Positions 37,905-50,160 of a stretch of 64,000 nucleotides of DNA are shown here, one piece after another. The stretch's first letter is position 1. Every line of letters begins with the position of its first letter. A model generated the notes under the pieces. That model worked only from the letters and a program-made list of their open reading frames with translations, had not been told where the DNA came from and made no database searches. This stretch comes from Thunnus maccoyii (taxonomy: Eukaryota; Chordata; Actinopteri; Scombriformes; Scombridae): NCBI RefSeq assembly GCF_910596095.1, contig NC_056539.1, positions 22,621,001 through 22,685,000 on the forward strand. Reading direction: 5' to 3'. Position numbers and translations under genes: made by a program.

Positions 37905-40900
37905 AGCGTAAGTACTTCAACCATGATTTTTTTTTGTCTGTGATGCACCACCTTCGCTTCTTTAAAGATGATCAAGACTTCAATACATGGAAAGCTGTCA
38001 ATGTGCAGTTATTATGTGTTCTCACTTAAAGAAACGTTAAACACTGTCAGTTGCATCTAAAAAGTGATCTGATTGTACAATTTTGATTTTTGTTTTGATT
38101 AGTTAACATAACTACCAGGTTGCAATTACATAGCATCAATCAAAAAGTCACAAATACACAAACTTCAAACTTCTCTTTTTCTCTGTTTAGCGTCTTCGGG
38201 TTAGGCTAACCCATTGTTGCCAAGTTTGGAGCTAACCTCCTTCACGTTTCCAGCAGTTGAGGAAACAACAGACGTGACTTTTCTTGGTCTTGACAAGCTG
38301 CAGCGTTTATTGACTGACACACTGTAGTCTGTACTGTATATTTACTGCTAACCTTTTCCTCTGCTCCGCTCACAGTCACAGTCACTTTTCTGATGCTCGC
38401 TCTCTTGCTTACCCACTCACTGGCTTAGTACTGCCCTATTCCTTAAAAGGAGTTGCTACCTGGAGTTTCCCAGGCAGTGACACAGACGTTTCCAAACAGC
38501 GCTACTCACAGGCTCCCAAACGCTACTGATTTCTGAATTAATGGGTATTTAGAGTTCTTTTTGGCTTTAAAAGAATATATATATTTTTTGGCCTGACAGG
38601 GGTTCTCGTTCCTGTGCTATTATAGGGGAAACACCGGAAGCTATAGAGCCTTTGGGAATCCCTTATTGCAGTAACTAGTGTTTCATTTTCATTTGCCAGG
38701 TGAAAACTGCTGATTTTGAAACCAAATCACATCGGTTGGGAAACAAAGTAACATGGAACGCTGTGGCGTTTAGATAGGCAGCTTCTACCGGCTGTTTTGA
38801 CTTTTTTAATCCTCTTCTTATGTTGTGTACAAACGTTCTGAACCCTGTTTTGTGTCTTGCAGGTCGCTTGAAGAAGGGAGCTAGGCTTGAGCTGAGCTTA
38901 GTTCATCAGCTTTTTAATCTGGGAAATAATAAAAACATAAAATGGATACCTGTTTTCCTCTGCTACATCCGAAGCACCACCGAGTGAAAGCGACGGGATA
39001 GCGAAACCAAACCAATGACCAGCGAGAGAAATAAGAGGGTAGAAGAAGAAGAGAGCACGAACAGACGGGCAGAGAGATGGCAAGATAGGCCGAGTGAACA
39101 AGTGAGAGGCAGGGACCGATGCCCGTGCAAAGTGAGGAGGGAAGTCGAGAAGATGGCGGCGTGTGGTCGAGCTGCCGAGGGAAACAGAGGGGAGATCTCA
39201 ACGGTCTCTTCATGGGAATCCAAATGAGGCTCAACTCCCAACTAAATAATCCAACAAACACCCTTCACCCCACAGCCTCCAGGAAAGTCTTTTAAAGTTG
39301 CCTTCAGATGAGGATCGAAGCTTTCCAGCTGAATTTGAAGAACTCATTCCTCGCCCCCCCCCCCAGCTCGTACCGGCAAGGGGGGGGTCGTGATCACAGG
39401 AAGCCATCGAACAGGCAACACAAAATCCTCATCGTTAAAGTCTGTTGGTTGCTCAACCTGTATGATGTCCTGGACTATTCTGAATTAGGTTTATCATGGG
39501 AGGAGAGCGGCACCAACAATCATCTACTGAGCCCAAAAACCTCAGCAGCCTCTGAAGGAAGCAGCAGTCGACGTACCCTCTCGGAGAGGAAATAAAAACA
39601 CGGTTTCTGTGCTTAAGACTGACTATTAAACTATGAAAGAGCCTTGGATTGAAATACCTTTCATTTGCCTTTGGAACCACTGGCTCATTCACGAGGTCTT
39701 TAATGGGGTGGTTTCTGACCACACGTCAGTGGTGGAGTGGCACGGGGATTTCAGACTGTTTTTTTCAAGGCATGACACGCGAATCCCACTGATATCGCGA
39801 TCATCATGGGACAGTTATTCTTCTCTGAAGTACCTTTCTTACCACAGAGCACAAAATTGCAAAAAAGTCATCGAAACTATCAAACATGACCAGCATTGAA
39901 TATTCAACTCAATGTCATTTGTGTTTCAGTGAAGGCTTTTCCTATTTTTAATCTTTTGAAAGCAGAGGTTTGATGACGAACAGTGTCCGCTGTGTTTCGT
40001 GACCAGATGTCTTTTTTTCTTTTTTTTTTAAAAAAAAAAGCACTCTGTGTAGGCTTAGATTGGAAGATGCTTGAATGCTTTGTGTCGAGTGATTCCTAAG
40101 GGGGAATAATTGTGAACTGTCCACATTCATCACACAAATCCCTGCTTGAGGTGAAAGAAACCAAACAAGAGAGTAAAAAAGAGGATGATAACAGTTGAGG
40201 CTTACAGGCGGTCGTGGCAATCAATCCACCACAGGTAAGGAGTAGAAAAGGAAGGTGGCTAAAGAAGAGAAGGATGTGAGAGTTTCCACATCTGGAAAAA
40301 CCGAGTCCAGCTCAGTTCCAGGGTTTAAAATCGAGAGGCGAAAAGTGTGGCTCGAGGACTTTTCAGTCCCCGCAAATAATAACGTTAGTTGGGAACCCAG
40401 TGTCATTTCACACGTCACATTTTAACTTAGTGACTTAGTTTGCAATATAGCGAGAGTGGTGGTCATATTACCCAGCCACACAAAGTATAAAACACATATG
40501 AGCAGTGACCAAAATCTACAAATCCAAAGATAATCAGGGGGCTGAAAAATTAAGACATTCATAAAGGAAATATGTCAAAACTATCAAACACACCCCAGAA
40601 TTTTAAAAACCTGCTTAATCCGAAAGAGTTTTGGATCTTGTGTGGATTAAATATACCGAGACTTCATCACAGTGGAAACGCCATCAGTACTGATTGGATG
40701 ATGGCAGGGAGGTGAATGAAAAGTGAATGAAGAACATGAATCAGTGCCTATAACCAATCACCTTCAGATAAACAGCTGCAGCACAAGCATGAATGTAGTT
40801 AAAAAGTCAAACTACCAGCATATAAAAACCTTCTGAACACCGGAGGGCTCGAGAAGCCCACAGGAAAGGATTTGTTATATTTTATTTTTTATATAAATCA

Positions 40901-41945
40901 GGCCAGGTAATGAGGTCAGTGAGTTAAGCTGCCAGGTTGTTTCTTAAAGGATGGGCTTATGTTTTAAAAGAAAAAAAAAAAAAAAAAAAAAAGCCACCTT
41001 CCTTCTCTGGAGTTAAATAAACGGAGGCTGGTAGAGTTTCTTTTCCTTCTGTGGACTTTTGATTTGTGCAAAGCTGTTTTGCCTGCATTATGTATTTCTT
41101 GTGGAGTTCCTCTCTAGGTTTATGTGGATCCTAAATCCTTTTTCCTGCAGAACTGTGCGAGTCGTGATTGAAAAATGACCCTTGAGTTGATCCAAACTTT
41201 GCTTTTGTCAGATTTGCTGCTTTGTGCGTCATGTTGTTTTGTTCAGTTGGGTGTTATTTAGCCATTTTTGTGTAGTTTTACTAAAAAAAAATAAATAAAT
41301 TTAAAAATCAGTTTTTGTAGCAACTTGCTGACAACGGGAATGAGGCGGACGCCGTTTCCTTTCTTCATTAGAGATTTGTATCCTCAAACTGTCCGAGGGA
41401 TTGTAGTTTTGTAACAAAGAGTCTCTTCCAGGAAAGATGCTTTCTGAATACAGTAAGAATGTACTCCACTGTTATCACCTGCTTCTCATTTCAGCAGACA
41501 TGTGACAATCATGTTGTGAGTAGACGACGCCATGTTTAACTGACTTAGAAATAGTCCTGTTTTGTTGACGATGTGCAAGTCTCTCACTGGTGTGATTTTT
41601 ATTAGTTTCTCATATCAACCTGTTCCACTGACATGTTATAGCTTTAAAAAAAAAAAAAAAAAAAAACCTGCTGCCGTAATATTGCTTTGGTGTTTTTTTT
41701 TTTTTCCCCCCATCTTCTGAGCCACAATGAATTGCAACATGTGCAGTGATCATTGAAGAACCGATTCAGTTTGCATCCAAACTCTTGATTCTCTACGTCA
41801 AAAGGCAGATTAAACTAATGGACTAGAGATTTCAATGTGATGTAAATACCTATTTGAAACGAAGAGTCTTATTTGCAGTGAAGGGTCGTCACATCTCGGT
41901 GACTCTGTTGTACAACTGAATCAATAAAGGCTGTCAACTTGAGAT
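37905..41945 (+). other. upf1 3-prime UTR, including an intron just after the stop
   Basis: Three bases after the stop codon there is a GTAAGT donor (37908). A fitting acceptor, TTGTGTCTTGCAG, ends at 38862, so the last exon is wholly untranslated and runs about 3.1 kb to the poly(A) signal. This would make 24 exons. The UTR holds a GC-rich patch with a YY1-like AAGATGGCGGC (about 39150-39160), a C11/G8 hairpin (39354-39387), A-runs near 40971-40992 and 41646-41666, and no convincing open frame. The junction is too close to the stop to act as an NMD signal under the 50-nt rule, but the length might. Confidence 0.65.
41923..41928 (+). terminator. upf1 poly(A) signal
   Basis: AATAAA followed by a TG/T-rich region, about 3 kb into the last exon. 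It lies directly before the oppositely oriented ddx49 signal. Confidence 0.75.
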
Positions 41946-41974
41946 GTTTTTTCTGCTATGAAATCCATTCCATG

Positions 41975-41980
41975 TTTATT
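41975..41980 (-). terminator. ddx49 poly(A) signal
   Basis: TTTATT on the plus strand is AATAAA on the minus strand, 82 bases after the ddx49 stop. The implied cleavage site, about 41955-41963, is within a few tens of bases of the upf1 cleavage site. Confidence 0.7.
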
Positions 41981-42061
41981 TGCAGATGCTCACAAATATG
42001 AAAATATTAGATATTGCACAGTAATAAAAGTTGTATATACATGAGTCAAACCACAACAGTT

Positions 42062-45000
42062 TCACGATGTTGCCTGTTCTGCCTTTTTCTGTTTCTTTTG
42101 TTTTCTCTTCATCAGTTTCTTCTTCAGCTGTCCACTTTTCTGTCTCTGAATGTTCTCCTGGATTTTCTCTTTGAACTTCTTCTTCTGGCTCTTGATCTTC
42201 TCCAGCTCTGCCTTCCTCTTGGCCTCCAGGTCCGGGTCCTGAAACAAGAGGCCTTTTGTTAGCCAAGTTGCAAACTCAAGTGATGGACAGGTACCGAATC
42301 AGTAGCCTTACATCATTCTAACCAGATTGTAAGTAGTAGGTTTTGAGACTGGGCACTTTGAGATTTTGCTCACACTGACGTATGAAGAATCAGAAGAACT
42401 TGAGGCAACGCTGTATTTTACAGACCTGTAATTTCCTCGGTTTCATGCAATGAAATTTGGTACTAATTATAGGAGAAGTAGACACAGTTCTGAGACAGTT
42501 ATTTGTCATATATGTTGAGTTTCCCTGTAGACAAATATCACATTTTTGTTAGCCGTGGCTCTAAGGAAGTCAATGTCTGTTAGTTGGTTTGTCCACCACT
42601 TTGATCCAGACTGAAATATTTCAGCAACTACAGCATGGATTACCATGAAATTTTTGTGCAGACATTCACCATTCTCAGACGATGAATCCTTAAGACTTTA
42701 GTGATCCCCTGACTTTTCCTCCAGCAAGTCAAAGTTTTCACTTATTCTTTGAAATATCTCAACATCTACTGGATATAAGACACAAAATTGGTTCCAAACA
42801 ATTAATCTAGAAGTTACACTAACAATTAATTGGGATTCATTAATTGGACACACTGTCTTCTTTTTCCATACATATCAGTTTCTTTGTAGGAAATTACAGG
42901 AATCTATTGGACGTGAAAAATGAAGCATTTAACAGCATTTTTCTTTCGTTAGTGTTCAAACATTTAACTTGATTTTACCAAATGTGTCACTGGTGTGTTA
43001 AAGCAAAAACAGTCAAATGTTTTGGCCGTTAAAGAAATGTACTTGCCTTCCCCTCCAGGATCATCTGTTTCCTCTTGTTGATTTCCTTTTTCTCATCAAA
43101 GTCTGTAGACTCGAGTTTCTACAACACAGAGAAGAGGTTTCCATCAGTTTAGTGAGATAATCTAACTTCATGCATTGCAGTCTAAAACATCTGCATGGTC
43201 CAGTCTGAAAAGTATTTACACACTTCGAATTTTGTGCAGTGAATCCATGCGAAACAAGGATCTATGTTTTTGAAGTACTGGTTTAAGTCACCATCACGAG
43301 TACTGTAACTACACCAGAAACATTCAAAGAAACAAACCCTCAAGCACTAAACTACCAAGAGGTGAGATAATGACTGAAAAGAGGAATCCTTACTATTTCA
43401 CACTTCCGTCTGGTCACATTGACCTGGGTGAGGATCTTCAGGACTTCTTTCTCCTCCACAGGATATTCCTTCAGCTTCGTCTCTGTACAAACACAACAGA
43501 CCAGTTTGTTGTAACATACACACACACACACACACAGGCTTACAACACACACTTGGACCTGAAGTAGAAACTGGTGTTGCTAAAACCACCAACATTAAAT
43601 TCTGTACTGAGGACTTTTTCAGGTTTCTGTTAGTAAAGTTAGACCTACATATCATCTGATATTAGCTTATTGCAGATATATCTGTATCGGTGTATATGAC
43701 GGCCGATGTATAACAAGAAATTGCAGAACAGAAATGTTGAACTAGGTTTGAGGTAATTTCGAAACAGTGTCACCTTTACATAGTTGACAAGCTGATTTTC
43801 GTCTGTAAAATATCCTGCTTAATACGTATCATGTGAAAAGTCTTTAAAACAACTAATCTAAGGGATCCACATCAAGATTGTTGTTTATGTTGAAAAAAAA
43901 TTACTATCTGCCACTATACTGTTTTAGATATTTTTAACTCCTAAATATCGACATAATTGAAACATCTCGTGTTTTTATCTTTTATCCAGGATATTGTCTC
44001 ATGATATCTTGGCTCCAACTGTTTCCTGCCTCTTCTCATTTTTGTGATAAAGGCCAAAAATAGATTAAAAATGTACACTAGACGTCTTTGAAATAGAGCA
44101 AAGTAATTCAGACATTCCAGTACCAGCCATATTAAACCTTTGGAAGTCAATATTTTAACACTGTTGGTTATGATCGGAGAAATAAGCTTGCATACATTTT
44201 TTGCTTGTCAACATGAGAGTTGGATCCTCAGACAATATAACAAAATAACTTCACCAAGCGCTTGAAACCGTCCACTAACACTGACATATAATCTCTCAGC
44301 TTCTATCTTTCCTGTCACTGAATACTGTTTGTATCAAGCATGGGGGTCAAATAAACCATCCGTGAGAGCTGCATTACCGCTAACTTCATTCAAAATAGAG
44401 CAGACGTTCACACAGCAGTCATCGAAACACGCAGTACTTTAGTTGAGCTCTGAAGACGCTCATGTTGGAGCAGAGTCTATAAAACCACAGACATCAGTCT
44501 TTATAACTAAGTGACTTACGAGTCTGTTCTTCGATGGAGTGGACCAGGTGGATGTCGTACTGTGTCACCAGTGTGATGGACACTCCATTCCTCCCTGCAG
44601 GGGTACAGCAAGTCATCAATGTAACGACGATTATGTTGTTTTTTTCTGATTTATCACTTAATAAAAGTTGTTTAAAGGTTTAAATACCTGCTCTAGCAGT
44701 TCGGCCGACTCTGTGGATGTAGATTTTAGGGAGTCCAGGGGTGTTGTGGTTGATGACGACCTGGACAGTCGGAATATCCAAACCTCTGTGAGTCAGAAAC
44801 AACAAGAAGGACAATGTCAAAACAAAGCTTTAAGTGCTTTAAGTCTGAAACCCTGTGCGACTACTTTGAGAAGAACTGACAGATGATTTTGATAAAAGAA
44901 TAATTATAAAAATGGCAAAGAGAAAGCCCATCATCCCTGAGAAACGTGGCGACTCTGCAGAGCTTCTTACCTGGCAGCCACGTCTGTTGCGATGAGGATT

Positions 45001-47537
45001 CTATAGACGCTGGCCTTGAACTTGGCGAGGTTTGCAAATCGTTGTTTCTGGAGAAGATAAAGAGCAGCCGTTTATTCTTTCTGCAGGCCCATTCATCGGG
45101 TTTAATCCGCTTTAATCCCTAGCAGTGGTGTTCCCATATTATCACAAGGGATTTGAGCTCACTACACGTTCATGTCTTTGTCTCTTTAGACAAATATGGT
45201 TATTATGTCCAATACAGAGCTCTGAAGACTAGGTGATAAGGGAGGAAATCTTTCTTCTCACTTCTCTCTCACACAAAGTAAAGTCACATTCCTGTATCTT
45301 CAAACTTTACATTAAAACAGATTCTGATACAGACTGTCCTTCAGCTTTCATTCCTTCAACATAGTGTCCAGCTGAACAACATCGCTCAGGTCCAGCGTCA
45401 TAGCGGCGGACTCAGTTCACAGCTGTGAAATTAAGTTTGTGCGTTGTTCTGCTGTTGAGAGTCGTCTCACCTGTTTCATCATTGAGTGCAGGGAGATTGT
45501 TGGAAAGTTAAATTCCCTGAGCATCATAGTGAGGATCTGGCAGTTCCTGTGGAGAAAACAACAAGAAACAAATGACTTTATGTGATAGATATGTATGAAA
45601 CATATATAAAACATGTACAGAGAAACCTGCCACCAGTCACACCCAAATTCAAGTTCTGAAGAAATAAATATTGTCTCATAAATAGTACAAGAAACGTAGG
45701 AAATGGACGATTCAATTCACCAAACACACAAACTACTGCATCAAATATTAGCTTTAAACTTGACAAAGGCTGCAGGGTTTTTGTCGCAGATTATACAGGT
45801 GTTCAACATACTGTGTTAATCCCGTACGGGCTTAATTCTTACTTGCACGTGTTGGTGAAGATGATGATGGACCAGTCGTGGTGCTCGTCTGTGAAAGTCT
45901 GGATCAGGTGGACCAGGTAGGCGTCCTTCACCTTCTCTGGAGTGAGGATGTACCTCTGGTCCAGCTCCTCCACCGTACGCGTCCTGATAACAACAATGTG
46001 ATATTTCACTGTTTTGTGTGGATACGTTTGATTTTCTGTTGCCAGTGAGGTCAGAGGTCATGGTGCAGAACAGCAACACTGACGGTGGTGTGGATTCAGG
46101 CCCAGATTCAGTTATAGGTTTGTGCAGGAAGGATCTGAGTGCTACATCATCTACAGTAATGATCAGATCAGGATGCTTTGATATTCAGAGGTTTATAACA
46201 AGTGGAAATCTGCCCAACAGCCTCCGTGCAGCAGGCACATTAAACTTAGATTAATATGAGACACAACTGTGGTTTTTCTGCCCACATCAAGATGTCACAC
46301 AAATCAAGATGGAGGTCAAATCACAAACTTTACAACGCAGACTCAACAAAACAACCTCAGTCGTGTAGGAGCTTTTGACAGGAGACATTAACACAAAGAT
46401 AAAATAAAAAAAGATGAAGACACAGAACAAGAGAGAATCTGCATCTGCTGTCAAGTTTAAAGTTCATGTGTATGAATCACAGACGCACATCTGCTCCACT
46501 TTTTGTTTGGTGTAAGAAAACTGACGATGAGATCATTAATCATTAAAATGTTGTTTTTTTTAAAATTATATTTTGTTTATGTGTTGCTGCAGTGCAGCTC
46601 TTCTGCTTACTGTTTATGCTGCACTAACTTTTATTCTGCTGTCTGGAACTTTTCTATAAAATCCATCTTAATCACATTTTCTTTTCCATAACACAACTTT
46701 TAAAAAACATATCTATCTGACCTTTCTACGCATATCTGAACTAGAGCTGCAAATAAATGATTATTTTCATAACGAATAGTTGGCAACCATTTTCTCGAAT
46801 AATCAATTATTCATTTTGTCTATTAAATTGCAGAAAACAGGAAAACATGCATGTTATAATTTCCGACAGCCGAAGGTGATGTATTCATATCACTTTGTTT
46901 ATTAAAAAACCAAGAGATATTCAGTTTACTGTCATATATGACACACAAATTATATAAAATCCTCACATTTTAGAAGCTGGAAACAGAACGGTTGCCATTC
47001 TGCCATTTTTGCTTGAAAAACAACTTACACAATGAATTGACTGATTCAGCTGAACGATCAGTCAGTGCTCCAATTATTTGCATGACTCTGCCTTAAATCC
47101 AAAAGGCGTTTGCGTATGAGGAGCACTTCAGCGATTACACATGAGCTGCACCTCAGATCAGTTAACAGGAAAGCTGAACTTCCAGGCTGATGCTCCTGTT
47201 TTATAAATAACATCCAAGATTTCACACTGAATGCATCTGTAACGGGGCGCAAAAGTAAATCTGACTGTTCTTTCCCACCATTTTTTTAAATGAAAGGATC
47301 TGAAATAAGTTAAGTTGATTCCTATAATTACACAGCAGGTCACTCACTCTGACATGCTCTCCCAGAAGAAAGGTCTGTTCATGGCAACGCTCTTCAGCTC
47401 CTGCAGTGTGTCAGTGAGCGTGGCGCTGAACAGCAGCGTCTGCCGCTTGGCAGGCAAAATCCCCAGAATCACTTCCAGGTCTTTGGTGAAGTCGGTACAG
47501 CCCTGCTCTAACAGCCGGTCTGCCTCATCCATAATCT

Positions 47538-47579
<42 letters not shown>

Positions 47580-49947
47580 GTTATCAACAACAGTACTACT
47601 CAGTTTTTTTAATAAAAGATTATAAAAGATGGATATTTATTCTCAATTGTCCAAACATGACCTGATTTTCATGGATGAAAAGTAAGAATTACAACAGAAC
47701 TCATCTGGTATAAATATAACTCTCTTTTAAGCAACATTTTATTATAGAAAGTAATTTTCAAGCATTCATGCATTGTCCTGGTTTCAGCACTAACTTTTGC
47801 TTTCATCAGTTTTCAAGGACTTGCAGAAAACCTGCCAACTGAGCAATTTTATGTTCATCAGCTGCTTAAATGGTTAGCTTAATGGCTACAGATATAACCA
47901 TTAAAAAGTCTTCCGAGGTGTACGAGCTACACGCATTTCCATCTTTTTGACATTAACAACTGCTTAATCGCTATGTAATAAAAGTATTTACAACTTGATC
48001 TATTCTTGGAATAAACGTAAAGACATAAGGATGCAAATTATATGAGCATTAAAAAAAGAGACGAGCCACGAGAGACTGAACTCACCAGGAACTTGATCTT
48101 GTTCATACTGAAGGTGTTGGAGCTTCGGATGTGATCAGCCAGTCGGCCCGGCGTCGCCACGACCACGTGTGGTTGGTTGGACAGCTCCAGGGCCTGGCTC
48201 ACCATGTCTGTCAGTAACACAGCAGAGAAAACATCAGCACGGAGGAGAGGAAGAGCTGGAACACAGTTCAAGTTTTTGATATCCACAGCGAACAGCGGTT
48301 TCTTTATCATTTTAAATTCAAAACAAAAATGATTTCAGATGTGGACGTTATAAGTTACTGTATACATGGAAACATGTAGAGCTTCACAATGCACACTCTT
48401 GTGCACGGCCCACTTGTTGTAGTCTCACTTTGAGATCTAGTTGAAAAAACAGACTAATGTTTCCAGAAATATCTTCTGTGTTTCTGAGTTTCTAGCCGTG
48501 TTGATCATGTTGCTGCCTGCACTGATGTAGTTACCCATTCCACCCACGATGATGCAGTCTCGCAGACCCAGAGGCTTCCCCAGGACCCGAAACTGCTCCG
48601 CGATCTGATAGGCCAGCTCCCTGCATGACATCACATTGACGTACATCAGTTGGAAAAATGTTTTGTTTTCGCTTGTCTTTAAATGAGAATGAAAGGAGAT
48701 TGTTTTATTTTATGCTTGACAAAGAAAAATCTGACAGGTTTGTGAAAAGATGAATATACTGTAGCACATTTTGTTTGTCTGGGAAAAATGTTAATATAAT
48801 ATTTGTGTATGCTATGTGAGGGGTGTTTAGAGTATAGTTGTATTATTTAAAGTGGTTGGTCTCATAAAATGGTTCAATACCATACAAGAACCAATACAGA
48901 AAATTAATATAAATAGCTCCTTTTTAACCAGGTTTAAGAGCGTTAGCTTGATTTTTCAATACATTAAACTAAACGTGTATCTGTGTGTTCCAGCTTGCAC
49001 TGACCTGGTGGGAGTGAGCACCAGGCAGAAGATGCCATAAGGATCCTCTGACAGTTTCTGCAGCACCGGCAGCACAAACGCGGCTGTCTTCCCACTTCCA
49101 GTCTTGGCACATCCCATACAGTCCCGACCTGGGCGAAAAAAACACACAATACCTTCACTCAACAACACTGGTCTGCTAAGGTTCAGGCCCTGCGACTTCA
49201 AAGTGTTTCACATATATAGTTTCTCCTCATTGTTGACTGCTGTAACATTTTAATTTCCCTTTTGGATTAATAAAGTATCTATCTATCTATCTATCTATCT
49301 ATCTTAACTAACCTCATCTAATCTAATCTAAACTCTGAGTATTTAAAGGGAGAAAATCGTGGGAAAGTAGGCTGGTTAGAGATCCCCTGAATCCCCTGAA
49401 TACAAAAACTGGAAAAAAAAAAAAAAAACAGCTCTAAAAAAGGATTTTACTTGCACCAAGAGCTGGTTTACAAATTAAGAACAGTGTCTGCCTCTTACCT
49501 TCGCTGCTAAGAAACGAGCTTTAAATTTAAAGGTTCAATGAAGTTTAATGAACTTCTGCATCACCTATCGGGACTGTTGATTAGACCCATCAAAGCTAAC
49601 CGAGCTGTATTTATACAGCGGGTGAAGAGCTCAATGGTGTGTTTAAAGCCTCCAGATGTATTTAAATAGCAGGTGAAGAGCTCGGTGGTGCGTTTTAAGC
49701 CTCCAGATGTATTTAGATAGCAGGTGAACAGCTCGTGGAGCGTTTAAAACTTCCAGATGTATTTAAACAGCAGGTGAAGAGCTCGGTGGTGTGTTTAAAG
49801 CCTGTCGATGTATTTGGATCAGGCTGTCTTACCTTCCAGTATAGCTGGCATGCAGTTCTCCTGGACAGGAGTGGGTTTGTTGATTCCCAGCTGTTTACAC
49901 TGTTTAATCAGCCAGTCTGAGAGACCGAGCGACGAGAAGTCACCCAT
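42062..49947 (-). CDS. ddx49: DEAD-box RNA helicase DDX49
   Basis: Thirteen exons, read 49947-49833, 49128-49005, 48620-48535, 48207-48086, 47535-47348, 45983-45843, 45546-45471, 45047-44971, 44785-44688, 44594-44520, 43482-43394, 43118-43047 and 42238-42062 (1440 nt, 479 residues; human 483). DDX49, the relative of yeast Dbp8, is a nucleolar helicase tied to 18S/47S rRNA processing and mRNA export. Motifs in order: Q motif with PTPVQ at 25-29, Walker A AKTGSGKT at 46-53, PTREL from 78, TPGR at 127-130, DEAD at 152-155, SAT at 186-188, ARGLD at 309-313, HRVGRTAR at 334-341. A Lys-rich basic tail of about 60 residues follows. The intron after exon 12 needs a GC donor (AAG|GCAAGT) to keep the EGKDPDLE reading. 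Exon 5, which carries DEAD and SAT, has an acceptor preceded by a long TG repeat. Confidence 0.97.
46743..47072. mobile_element. Non-autonomous hAT-like element, copy C (ddx49 intron 5)
   Basis: Begins AGAGCTGCAAATAAATGATT and contains TTTTCTCGAATAATCAATTA, GATATTCAGTTTACTGTCAT and CACATTTTAGAAGCTGGAAA, in the same order as copy A, and ends near CAGTCAGTGCTCC. Diverged but full length. Confidence 0.6.
47539..47577 (-). repeat. TG/CA microsatellite abutting the ddx49 exon 5 acceptor
   Basis: About nineteen AC units on the plus strand read as a TG run in the ddx49 pre-mRNA. The repeat ends directly at TCAG, the acceptor of exon 5, so it replaces the usual pyrimidine tract. Confidence 0.9.
49240..49302. 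mobile_element. LINE 3-prime tail with ATCT repeat (ddx49 intron 1)
   Basis: TAATTTCCCTTTTGGATTAA followed by TAAAGTATC and an (ATCT)n run is a typical tail of fish L2-type LINEs. Only the last tens of bases remain. Confidence 0.65.
49606..49832. repeat. 51-bp minisatellite touching ddx49 exon 1
   Basis: Units begin with TGTATTTA or a close variant at 49606, 49657, 49708, 49758 and 49809 (spacings 51, 51, 50 and 51). Each full unit carries AGCAGGTGAAGAGCTC and a TTTAAAGCCTCCAGA-like end. The fifth, partial unit runs into the donor of ddx49 exon 1 (exon boundary at 49833). Confidence 0.85.
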
Positions 49948-50160
49948 TTCTGATTTATGCTGTTCTCCGGGGCTAGACGACTACTTCTGTGTACTGTATA
50001 AGACAAAATACTTGCTAAAAATACTTTAAAATGTAGAGGAAGACATCCTCGTGCGTCGCATTAACGGTCGCTGTCTGATTACGTAACGTCTTCTTCTTCT
50101 TCTTTTTCCTTCTTCTTCCTCCTCTTCTTCTTCTTCTTCTATATTTCCGGCAGGCTAGAT
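49948..50160 (-). promoter_or_regulatory. ddx49 promoter region: GAA tract, ETS-type site, TTACGTAA
   Basis: Upstream of the ddx49 ATG the plus strand shows the palindrome TTACGTAA (50079-50086), a long CTT/CCT tract (about 50088-50140) and TTTCCGG (about 50145-50151), which is CCGGAAA on the coding strand. TTACGTAA fits PAR-bZIP or CREB-type factors and CCGGAAA fits ETS/GABP. No TATA box is obvious. Confidence 0.5.

Noticed and set aside
38914..39261. Overlapping open frames on both strands in the upf1 3-prime UTR
   Set aside because: Low-complexity Ser/Leu or Arg/Glu composition produced by a purine-rich strand. No family resemblance.
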